Positions 25,289-33,308 of a stretch of 64,000 bases of DNA are shown in pieces (position 1 is the first letter of the stretch; each line of letters opens with the position of its first letter). Made by a program: the position numbers and the translations under genes. This DNA comes from CAZTDD01 sp964612675 (lineage in GTDB: Bacteria; Hinthialibacterota; Hinthialibacteria; Hinthialibacterales; JAKPRU01). The stretch covers positions 16,770 to 80,769 of the forward strand of contig CAZTDD010000012.1 of assembly GCA_964612675.1 (NCBI GenBank), given 5' to 3'. Below the pieces are notes generated by a model that did not search any database, had not been told where the DNA came from, and was given only the letters and a program-made list of their open reading frames with translations.

Positions 25289-27415
25289 ATGCGACATGGG
25301 GCATTTATTGCTGCAGTATGCTGGTCACTATTGGTTTCCACCGGCGTTTCATGTATTGCGGACGATCGCGTACCGGGAACGCCGGCTTTCTATTACGTGG
25401 CCGCCGACGGAGACGATTCGTGGTCCGGCGAGCTGAAACAACCCAATGACGATCGGACGGACGGACCGTTCGCGACCCTCAAACAAGCCCGAGACCGCAT
25501 TCGCGCTCTTAAAGCGGAGCAGGGCGGTTCACTCAGACAGCCCGTGACTGTTTTCGTGCGGGAGGGTTTTTATTTTCTTACGGAGCCGTTGAAACTGGCA
25601 CCGCAAGACTCGGGAACCCATCAATACCGTGTCACTTACGCGGCGTATCCGGACGAAAATCCCGTGATCAGCGGTGGACGTTTGATTTCCGACTGGGAAC
25701 AGCAGGGTCGGAATGGCAGCCTTGTGGCCGAGTTGCCGGAAGTGCGCGATCAAGACTGGCGTTTCTCGCAGCTCTGGACAAAGGACGGCGTTCGATTGAC
25801 ACGTGCTCGCCATCCGAATTCAGGTCTTCTGCAGATTGACAATGTTCCCGACTTGAATCCAAAGGACCCATACAATGTGGGTCAAAAGCGCTTCCAATAC
25901 AAACCCGGCGATCTACTCGATTATCAGGACCTTGCCGATGCACAGATCGTCTTGCTTCACTTCTGGGTCTCCGCTCGTTTGCCCGTCCAGCGCATCGACG
26001 AAGAAAACCACATGATCGAGTTGGAGTTGAAAACCAGGCGCAAAATGACCGAGTCGGGAAAAGCCGGGAAATTGGCACCGTATTATATTGAAAATGCGCT
26101 CGAGTTGATGGATTCTCCCGGCGAGTGGTTTCTGGATTGCTCTTCCGGAAAACTTCATTTCATACCGAAAACATCGATGGGAAACGAAGGGAGCTCGCCG
26201 GAAGTAGTCGCACCCGTTCTATCAAAGCTGGTTCACATTGAGGGCCGTCCTGAATCTGGAGATTATGTCGAATATGTACATTTCGACGGTTTGACCTTTT
26301 CGCACACAGATTGGCTATTGCCCAAAGGCGAGGCTGGAGATCATCAGGCTGCGTCAATCGTTCCGGCTGCGTTGTATGCGGAAGGTGCGAAACGGTGCCG
26401 GTTCTCCGAATGCACGATCGCTCACATTGGGAATTATGGTATTGAACTGGGACGCGGGTGTCAGGAAAATGAAATTGTCGGGTGTAGTGTACATGATTTG
26501 GGTGCCGGTGGAATTCGAGTCGGCGAGAAAACACAAAGAGGTTCAGAAAACGAGCAATGTTTTGCCAACGAGGTTGTAGATTGCGAGATTTTCGACGGCG
26601 GTCATTTCTTTTATCAAGGAATTGGTTTGTGGCTGGGCCAAACATACGAAAACCGAATTGCACATAATCACATTCATGATTTTTACTACACCGGTATCTC
26701 TGTCGGCTGGACGTGGGGATACGGCAGTACCTTGGCAAGTGACAATCGAATTGAATACAACCATGTTCATCATATCGGCGGTCGTTCGGAAGAATACTGC
26801 GACGAACGGATAGGCCCCGGGCCGATTTTGAGCGACATGGGCGGGATTTATACACTGGGGACGCAACCCGGGACGACGATTAGCCATAACGTGTTTCATG
26901 ACATTGCAGCGCGTGCTTACGGCGGCTGGGGAATATACTTTGATGAAGGAAGCTCGTTTATCCGTGCAGAGGATAATCTAGTCTATCGAACAACGCACGG
27001 GGGATTTCATCAGCATTACGGAAAAGAGAATATCATACAAAACAATATCTTCGCGTACGGGCGCGATCAACAGATTCAGCGAACGAGAATCGAAGATCAT
27101 CTCAGTTTTGTTTTTCGGCGAAACATCGTTTTCTGGCAGGACGGCAAGCTGCTTGCAGGTCGATGGAAAGACGACCACTATGTGATGGACTCCAATCTAT
27201 ACTGGAAAGTGGACGAACAGGACCTTGATTTCTCCGGATCGACTTTGGAGGAATGGCGGAAGAAAGGTCAGGGCAAGCACTCCATGATTCACGATCCGAA
27301 ATTCAAAAACGCGGCCGTTTCGAATTATACTTTTACCGATCGCGAAGCAATTTCTGAAATCGGTTTTGTCCCTTTTTCTCGGAAACATGTCGGACCAAGG
27401 CTTCGACATCATTGA
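25289..27415 (+). CDS. exported right-handed beta-helix carbohydrate-active protein (GH141-like)
   Basis: From the ATG at 25289 (ggagg 11 bases upstream; another ATG at 25262 lacks one) the product is 708 residues with a signal peptide. The start of the mature protein (FYYVAADGDDSWSG, FATLKQARDRIR, FVREGFYFL, PVISGGRLISDW) matches the N-terminal pattern of parallel beta-helix glycosidases such as GH141 and related pectate-lyase-fold enzymes. Residues 330-620 hold beta-helix coils with short N/G-rich turns (IEYNHVHHIGG, ISHNVFHDIAA, IIQNNIFAYG). The substrate could be a pectic or xylan side chain; the exact family needs a profile search. It is followed within 30 bp by the UroD-like gene. Confidence 0.82.
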   Translation: MRHGAFIAAVCWSLLVSTGVSCIADDRVPGTPAFYYVAADGDDSWSGELKQPNDDRTDGPFATLKQARDRIRALKAEQGGSLRQPVTVFVREGFYFLTEPLKLAPQDSGTHQYRVTYAAYPDENPVISGGRLISDWEQQGRNGSLVAELPEVRDQDWRFSQLWTKDGVRLTRARHPNSGLLQIDNVPDLNPKDPYNVGQKRFQYKPGDLLDYQDLADAQIVLLHFWVSARLPVQRIDEENHMIELELKTRRKMTESGKAGKLAPYYIENALELMDSPGEWFLDCSSGKLHFIPKTSMGNEGSSPEVVAPVLSKLVHIEGRPESGDYVEYVHFDGLTFSHTDWLLPKGEAGDHQAASIVPAALYAEGAKRCRFSECTIAHIGNYGIELGRGCQENEIVGCSVHDLGAGGIRVGEKTQRGSENEQCFANEVVDCEIFDGGHFFYQGIGLWLGQTYENRIAHNHIHDFYYTGISVGWTWGYGSTLASDNRIEYNHVHHIGGRSEEYCDERIGPGPILSDMGGIYTLGTQPGTTISHNVFHDIAARAYGGWGIYFDEGSSFIRAEDNLVYRTTHGGFHQHYGKENIIQNNIFAYGRDQQIQRTRIEDHLSFVFRRNIVFWQDGKLLAGRWKDDHYVMDSNLYWKVDEQDLDFSGSTLEEWRKKGQGKHSMIHDPKFKNAAVSNYTFTDREAISEIGFVPFSRKHVGPRLRHH

Positions 27416-27444
27416 GACACGGCCTACCGGATGGATGGATTTGA

Positions 27445-28503
27445 ATGAGCATGACGCCTCGCGAACGTTGGATTGCCGTGTTGAACGGTGACTCACCGGA
27501 CCGTGTTCCCGCCGATTACTGGGGAACGGAGGAAGTGACAGCCCGGCTGTTGAAGGATCTTGCGTGTGCGACGGAGGACGATCTTTGGCGAAAACTCCGT
27601 GTGGACCGCACACATGCCGTGGCGCCTCGTTTCATCGGTCCGAAGCCGGAGCCGGGCAAAGATATCTGGGGCGTGACGTATCGTGAGCAGCGCTACGGGG
27701 AGAATCTCGGCAGCTACCGGGAAGTGGAGCACCATCCTCTCGCGGAGATGACCGATCCGGCTGAGTTGGAAAATCATATATGGCCGGACGCCGATTGGTT
27801 CGATTACTCGGAAATCCGTCAGGATCTGGAGAAACTGGAGGAATGGCCTGTAATGGCGGGGCATTATGAGCCGCTTCTCTATTATTCCGCCCTACGCGGA
27901 TTTGAGCGTATGCTCATGGATTTGTCGGTGGCGCCGGAGTTTGCCGAGCGCGTTCTGCAGAAGATATTCGATTTTTTGTATGAATATACAAAACGGATTT
28001 TCGAAGCTGCTGGAGAGCGGGGCGGTATTCTTTATACCTACGTTGCAGAAGATCTTGGCACACAGAACGGTTTGTTGATCGGCCTGGATATGATCGATCG
28101 GTTTTTGATTCCGCGAATGCGGGCCATGGTAGACCTCGCACATTCGTTCGGGATTAAGGCGTTTCATCACGATGACGGTGCGTGTCGAGAAGTTCTGCCG
28201 CGTATGGTCGACATCGGCATCGATATCCTGAACCCAATTCAATGGCGTTGTCCCGGCATGGACCGCGAAGGGTTGAAGCGTGACTTCGGCGATGCATTTG
28301 TTTTTCACGGGGGTGTCGATAACCAACACACCTTGCCTTTCGGCACACCCGAAGACATACGGACGGAAGTCGCCGAGAACATCCGTATCCTCGGTGCGGA
28401 CGGAGGGTATATCGTTGCTCCCTGTCATAATATTCAGCCAAACACACCGACGGAGAACATCGTTGCACTATACGACGCGGTCGAAAAGTACGGTTCCCGG
28501 TGA
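27445..28503 (+). CDS. uroporphyrinogen decarboxylase-like protein (MtaA/CmuA-type)
   Basis: The 352-residue product shows the UROD superfamily barrel: an N-terminal TPRERWIAVLNGDSPDRVP, a central YYSALRGFERMLMDL and HHDDGACREVLPRMVDIGIDILNPIQ, and the C-terminal GGVDNQHTLPFGTPEDIR and CHNIQPNTPTENIVALYDAV. It lacks the N-terminal signature of true HemE and matches the corrinoid:coenzyme or methyltransferase-like branch, which uses a zinc site of His and Cys; candidate ligands are His-His in AFHHDD and the Cys-His of APCHN. In this neighbourhood a role in demethylation of sugars or aromatics is possible but not shown. It is cytosolic and lies 29 bp after the beta-helix gene. Confidence 0.82.
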   Translation: MSMTPRERWIAVLNGDSPDRVPADYWGTEEVTARLLKDLACATEDDLWRKLRVDRTHAVAPRFIGPKPEPGKDIWGVTYREQRYGENLGSYREVEHHPLAEMTDPAELENHIWPDADWFDYSEIRQDLEKLEEWPVMAGHYEPLLYYSALRGFERMLMDLSVAPEFAERVLQKIFDFLYEYTKRIFEAAGERGGILYTYVAEDLGTQNGLLIGLDMIDRFLIPRMRAMVDLAHSFGIKAFHHDDGACREVLPRMVDIGIDILNPIQWRCPGMDREGLKRDFGDAFVFHGGVDNQHTLPFGTPEDIRTEVAENIRILGADGGYIVAPCHNIQPNTPTENIVALYDAVEKYGSR

Positions 28504-28580
28504 CGGAAACTGCCGGTTGTCTTCCTTTCGATGCTGTAGTACATTGAGACGAGGATCATCCAGGCAAAGGGGATAGGGCG

Positions 28581-29201
28581 ATGAATGGCCGGAAGAGATC
28601 GGAACGTTGCGGATTCACTCTCATCGAACTGCTGATTGTCGTGGCGATTATCGGCATCCTTGCGGCAATCGCAGTACCAAACTTTCTCAATGCGCAGATT
28701 CGTGCGAAAGTGGCCCGCGTCGAGAACGATTTCCGCACCCTGGCGACCGCTATTGAATCGTACTTTATGGACAACAATTCCTATCCGCCTTATCCGGACT
28801 GGGGCGGTCACACAAGTCCGTTGTATTTCAATTCACTGAGCACGCCCGTGGCCTATTTGACCAATGCGGAATCTATCGATGACCCGTTCCAGGTTAAAGT
28901 CGATCAGGACGGGCAGCCGGGATTTCGGTATGGTTACTTCGATCCAACGTTGCCCAACGGCCCCAAACAGAAATTCTCTCGACCGGGAGCAATGACCGAA
29001 TGGAAGGGAATCCAGATGCCGGGCAATTACAAGTGGTGGGTCATTTCCCGAGGCCCGGATCAAATCATGGACGGCGACAGCGGCAGCCTCAGTCCGGAAT
29101 CGGGAGCCGTTGTATTTGAGCCGGGACCGAATATATTCCTCGTTTACGATTCATCGAACGGCTGCAAGAGCCGTGGCGATATCCACAGATTTGGACCGTG
29201 A
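28581..29201 (+). CDS. type II secretion/type IV pilus-like pseudopilin
   Basis: The 206-residue protein has a canonical class III signal: a basic leader ending in G, then FTLIELLIVVAIIGILAAI, cleaved and N-methylated by prepilin peptidase. The mature N-terminal helix continues into NFLNAQIRAKVARVENDFR, followed by a small beta domain with YPPYPDWGGHTSP. It resembles GspG-like proteins that occur in large numbers beside saccharide genes in PVC-related phyla. No gsp or pil machinery gene is adjacent, so it probably serves a system encoded elsewhere. A serine/glycine-rich loop (GDSGSLSPESG) lies near residue 165. Confidence 0.9.
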   Translation: MNGRKRSERCGFTLIELLIVVAIIGILAAIAVPNFLNAQIRAKVARVENDFRTLATAIESYFMDNNSYPPYPDWGGHTSPLYFNSLSTPVAYLTNAESIDDPFQVKVDQDGQPGFRYGYFDPTLPNGPKQKFSRPGAMTEWKGIQMPGNYKWWVISRGPDQIMDGDSGSLSPESGAVVFEPGPNIFLVYDSSNGCKSRGDIHRFGP

Positions 29202-29266
29202 GAAGATCCTGCGCCTCAGGGGGCGGGAAAATCAATTCATTGCAAAAAAGGTAAGGAGGCCTGTCA

Positions 29267-30019
29267 ATGAAAAAACAATATGTTGTCTGGACGCTCGTTC
29301 TTCTGTTGGCGGTTTGTGTCGTCAGCGTACCCCGAGCGGCTCATGGCGCGGATGAAGGTCCGGTCAAGGCTCTCTTGATTGGGATGGAGCCTCATGGAGA
29401 ACCGGGGATTCTGGACGAGACATTGGAGAACATTAAGGCCAATTATCCCTCGGTTGATATTACGGCCGTGGAAAAGGACAACCTGGAAGCCATGAGATAT
29501 GAGAACCTCAAGAAGTTTGACGTCCTCTGTCTCGAACAAATGCAGGTGGAAGATGGCAACCCGCCGGATACCGTGAAGGACGGGATTCTCCAGTTCCTGA
29601 AGGAAGGCGGCGGGCTGGTCGTTATTCATTTCGCCGTTGCCAATTGCCAGAAATGGAGAGACTCGATTGATATATTCGGAGCGATGTGGGTAAGCGGAAA
29701 ATCGACGCACGGCCCCTACCACGAATTCCGGGTGGACGTGATCGACGAGGCTCATCCCATCGTGGACGGAGTCCGCCCCTTTATTACGAACGACGAACTC
29801 TATTTCAACTTGTTGATGCGTCCGGATATGCATGTCATTATGGCCGCCGATGAAGAGCGATTCGGCCATACCGTTGCGGAGCCCATGCTTTGCACGCATT
29901 ATGTCCATAACGCCCGGTGTGTTTATTTCGCACTTGGACACGATCGAAAATCCTGCAGTCCGCCGGAATACAAGAAGATCCTTGTCCAGTCCATCGAATG
30001 GGCTGCTTGCAGACGATAG
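29267..30019 (+). CDS. exported ThuA-like protein
   Basis: The 250-residue product has a cleavable signal peptide (to about residue 28) and then the ThuA class-I glutamine-amidotransferase-like fold: KALLIGMEPHGEPGILDE, the FDVLCLEQMQ strand, the FLKEGGGLVVIHFAVAN elbow, a HEFRVDVIDEAHPIVDGV segment and HNARCVYFALGHDRKS. ThuA proteins are implicated in trehalose or other disaccharide use, often exported beside Gfo/Idh/MocA dehydrogenases as here. The usual nucleophilic Cys position is occupied by His (VIHFAV), as is common in this family. A strong aaggagg lies before the ATG. Confidence 0.85.
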   Translation: MKKQYVVWTLVLLLAVCVVSVPRAAHGADEGPVKALLIGMEPHGEPGILDETLENIKANYPSVDITAVEKDNLEAMRYENLKKFDVLCLEQMQVEDGNPPDTVKDGILQFLKEGGGLVVIHFAVANCQKWRDSIDIFGAMWVSGKSTHGPYHEFRVDVIDEAHPIVDGVRPFITNDELYFNLLMRPDMHVIMAADEERFGHTVAEPMLCTHYVHNARCVYFALGHDRKSCSPPEYKKILVQSIEWAACRR

Positions 30020-30215
30020 ATGTATGGGAAGCCGATGTGCGGAAACGGCTTGGTATGCGGGCATTGTTCCCGTCATGTCCGGGCCGTTTCTTCGTATGGC
30101 TGCGTGTACTTTCAGGGGCGCTGGGGGCTCGGAGGTGGAGCGACACTGTGAAGTGAAGGCGGCCTCGACGGGTAGCCTGCAGGCGTGACCTGTGGAGAAA
30201 TACTGTTGGCGTGAA

Positions 30216-30238
30216 GACCGCCGGGGAGAGAGGCGGTC
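30216..30238 (+). other. hairpin upstream of the haem-motif kinase gene
   Basis: Perfect seven-base arms 30216-30222 and 30232-30238 flank a nine-base purine loop. It lies in a 263-bp gap between ThuA and the kinase and is not followed by a T-run; no gene was found in the gap. Confidence 0.4.
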
Positions 30239-30282
30239 CAAGAATGTGCTGTACCGGAAACGCGCCGAAGGGACGTTGAAGC

Positions 30283-32511
30283 GTGAGCGGTGTACCCCAT
30301 ACGGCAAACGGCGTCCAAAGACTGCACCATTATGTCTGGGGGCTGGCTGGGATATGGACCATTGTGTTTGCCGCTTCCATGACATGGAACTGGATTCAAC
30401 AGGAAACGGAGGCGCTGGAAGCGGCGAGAATCCAGGCACGCTCCGCATTCGAGCGAGATGTGATATACCGCCGATGGAATGCGGAACACGGTGGAGTCTA
30501 TGCTCCGGTGACGCCGGAGACTCCTCCGAATCCCTACCTGAACGAAGACGAACGCGACATCCTGACTCCCTCCGGACGAATGCTCACACTGATCAATCCT
30601 GCTTACATGACACGGCAGGTGTATGAAATGAGCCTTCAGTACGGCGTTATCGCTCACATCACCAGCCTGAATCCGATTCGACCCGGCAACGAGCCTGACC
30701 CCTGGGAGACCAGTGCTCTCGAATCCTTCGAACATGGAAGCCTCGAAGAAAGCACGATCGAAAGAATGGGCGGAGAAGAGTATCTTCGGTTCATGCGTCC
30801 GTTCTTCACCGAGGAGAGCTGCCTGCCTTGTCACGCCGAACAAGGCTACAACGTCGGCGATGTCCGAGGCGGGCTGAGTGTCTCGATACCTCTGGAGCCA
30901 TTCCGCGCAGTCGTTCGACCACATCTCGTAATCCTCTCGGCTTCTCATTTCGCTTTATGGGCGATGGGGATCGTCGGTCTGTTTTTCGGGGCAAGGCGCA
31001 TCGAAGAGACCATCCGTGAGCGGGAACGATCATTCGAAGCTCAGGCACGCCTGGCGGCGATTGTTGAATCTTCGGAAGACGCGATCATCGGAAAAACACT
31101 GGACGGCACCATCGTCAGCTGGAACAACGGAGCCGAGCGGATGTATGGCTATTCCGCAGAGGAAGCTGTCGGCCAGTCGGTTCGAATCATCGTTCCTCCC
31201 GACCATCGCGATGAAGTGCCGCAAATTCTCGACCGGATCAGTCGTGGCGAACATGTCGATCGTTACGAGACCGTTCGTGTCAGAAAGGACGGCGAACGCC
31301 TTCATGTTGCTGTGGCTATTTCACCGATCAAAGACTCTGCCGGACGAATTATCGGTGCGTCCACGATCGCAAGAGACATCACTGGTAAGAAACGAACAGA
31401 AGAGGAACTTAGACGATTTCGGCTGGCTCTCGACGTATCGAGAGATAACGTTTTTCTTATCGATCCGATACAGATGCGGTTTGTCGATGCAAACCGTACC
31501 GCTTTTTCCGACCTGGAATTCACCCGGGAAGAACTTCTTTCGATGGGGCCTCAAGACATTAAACCTTACCATACCCATGAACGACTCCAGGAAGAGTTTG
31601 AAGAAGTCATCCGAAAAAACATTACGGGTGTGATTGAGACTGTGCATCGGAGAAAAGACGGATCGGAATTTCCCGTCGAGGTCTTTTTGCGTACCTTAAA
31701 ATCGGAGAATCGCGACCTCATCGTTGCTGTAGCCCGCGATATAACGGAACGTAAGCATGCCGAACAGGAACGGTTGCAGTACTCCCAGCGGCTTGAGGAA
31801 AAGGTTGAAGAACGAACGCGTGAATTGCGGGAAACGCAGGAACAGTTGATTCGAAAAGAACGCCTTGCAGTACTCGGACAGCTGGCGGGCGGTGTGGGGC
31901 ATGAACTCCGCAATCCGCTCGGGGTTATTTCCAACGCGGTGTATTTCCTTAAGATGACTTTGCCGGAGGCTGGAGAAAGCATAAACGAATACCTGGGGAT
32001 CATCACAGCGGAAATCGCGAACGCGGAACGAATTGTCTCCGACCTCATGGATCTGTCAAGAACACGTACCCGGGAGCGGCATCCCCAGTCCGTTTCTATG
32101 CTGATCGACCAGGTCATCGACAAACTGCCGCCTCCGGAGGGGATAACGTTGAATCTGGCGATACCTTCCGATTTGCCTCCTGTTTTCGTAGATTCCGGGA
32201 GTATGGGGCAAGTTCTATTCAATCTGATTACAAATGCTTACCAGGCGATGACCGACGGCGGACAGCTGGCGATTGAGGCTTCCTATGAGAACGAAAACGT
32301 TCGCATTGCGATCTCCGATTCGGGATGTGGCATCTCGCAGGAGAACTTGAAGAAGGTCTTTGAACCCCTGTACACCACCAAGTCCAAGGGGATCGGGCTG
32401 GGATTGGCCGTAACGAAAAACCTGGTGCAGTCAAACGGCGGACGAATCGAAGTCGTAAGCCGCAAGGGAGAGGGCAGCACGTTTACCCTCATTCTGCCTG
32501 CATCGGAGTAA
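30283..32511 (+). CDS. membrane histidine kinase with periplasmic CXXCH (DUF3365/Tll0287-like) sensor
   Basis: The 742-residue kinase begins at a GTG. Two membrane segments (about 15-38 and 208-230) flank a periplasmic domain of the DUF3365/Tll0287 type carrying C180-LP-C183-H184, a covalent haem c motif, followed by the conserved GDVRGGLSVSIPL. Two PAS domains follow (about 255-375 and 380-500), a short coiled coil (RLEEKVEERTRELRETQEQ), the HisKA domain with H540 in GHELRNPLG, and HATPase_c with NAYQAM, SDSGCGIS and GIGLGLA. It probably senses redox state or a gaseous ligand in the periplasm. The tandem-REC regulator lies 29 bp downstream. Confidence 0.92.
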   Translation: MSGVPHTANGVQRLHHYVWGLAGIWTIVFAASMTWNWIQQETEALEAARIQARSAFERDVIYRRWNAEHGGVYAPVTPETPPNPYLNEDERDILTPSGRMLTLINPAYMTRQVYEMSLQYGVIAHITSLNPIRPGNEPDPWETSALESFEHGSLEESTIERMGGEEYLRFMRPFFTEESCLPCHAEQGYNVGDVRGGLSVSIPLEPFRAVVRPHLVILSASHFALWAMGIVGLFFGARRIEETIRERERSFEAQARLAAIVESSEDAIIGKTLDGTIVSWNNGAERMYGYSAEEAVGQSVRIIVPPDHRDEVPQILDRISRGEHVDRYETVRVRKDGERLHVAVAISPIKDSAGRIIGASTIARDITGKKRTEEELRRFRLALDVSRDNVFLIDPIQMRFVDANRTAFSDLEFTREELLSMGPQDIKPYHTHERLQEEFEEVIRKNITGVIETVHRRKDGSEFPVEVFLRTLKSENRDLIVAVARDITERKHAEQERLQYSQRLEEKVEERTRELRETQEQLIRKERLAVLGQLAGGVGHELRNPLGVISNAVYFLKMTLPEAGESINEYLGIITAEIANAERIVSDLMDLSRTRTRERHPQSVSMLIDQVIDKLPPPEGITLNLAIPSDLPPVFVDSGSMGQVLFNLITNAYQAMTDGGQLAIEASYENENVRIAISDSGCGISQENLKKVFEPLYTTKSKGIGLGLAVTKNLVQSNGGRIEVVSRKGEGSTFTLILPASE

Positions 32512-32540
32512 TTGATCAGTGAGGTTAAAAACTAGAGAAC

Positions 32541-33278
32541 ATGCTTAGAATTCTTGTTGTGGACGATAATCGCACGATGGCGAATTCGATTGTAGACATC
32601 CTCCGGGCGAAGGGATACGATGCGTTCGCTTCCTATTCAGGGGCCGATGCCTTGGAGCGTCTGTGGGTGTCTGAGTTCGATTGTATTCTGAGTGATATTA
32701 AGATGCCGAATATAACCGGCGTCGATCTCTTTAAGAGAATCAAGGAGCAGGGGCTTGACATCCCCGTTGTCCTTATGACCGGCGGAGAATGCGACGATTT
32801 GATCGAGGAAGGCGTCAATGAGGGCGTTGTGGGTGTACTCGATAAGCCGCTGAACTTCGACGCCTTGTTCAGTTTTTTTTCTTACCTTCGCAGAGTTTCG
32901 TCTGTCGTCATCATCGATGACGATCCACAATTCTGTCGCACCCTTGGGGATGTGTTGCGCGCCTATGACTTTGATGTGATCGAAATCACCGATCCTGCAA
33001 GTATTCTTGACGAACTGAATGATGACACACACCTCGTGTTACTGGACATGAAACTGACTTCAACAACCGGCCTGGAGGTTCTTCGGGAAATTCGAGAACA
33101 CCATCCCCGCCTTCCCGTTGTTCTCGCTACAGGTTACCCGGAAGAAATGGTCTCGTTCGTTGACGCTGCCGAACAACTCGGCGTGCACGCCTACTTCGAG
33201 AAACCTTTTTCCATCGACGATTTCGTGGGTATTTTGAAAGATATCCGCCGGCAGGAGATGTGCAACAGTCTGATGTAG
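32541..33278 (+). CDS. tandem-REC response regulator
   Basis: The 245-residue protein is two REC domains back to back with no output domain. The first has LVVDDN, D52 in LSDIKMP and K102 in LDKPL. The second has VIIDDDPQ, D169 in LLDMKL, T in LATGYPE and K in FEKPFS. Both phosphorylation sites look intact. Tandem receivers often integrate two kinases or relay phosphate. It lies between two sensor kinases in the same direction (29 and 30 bp gaps), so it may receive from both. No DNA-binding or enzymatic region is present. Confidence 0.92.
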   Translation: MLRILVVDDNRTMANSIVDILRAKGYDAFASYSGADALERLWVSEFDCILSDIKMPNITGVDLFKRIKEQGLDIPVVLMTGGECDDLIEEGVNEGVVGVLDKPLNFDALFSFFSYLRRVSSVVIIDDDPQFCRTLGDVLRAYDFDVIEITDPASILDELNDDTHLVLLDMKLTSTTGLEVLREIREHHPRLPVVLATGYPEEMVSFVDAAEQLGVHAYFEKPFSIDDFVGILKDIRRQEMCNSLM

Positions 33279-33308
33279 TGCATTCCTCCCGATAGACCGA
33301 GGTCAGTG

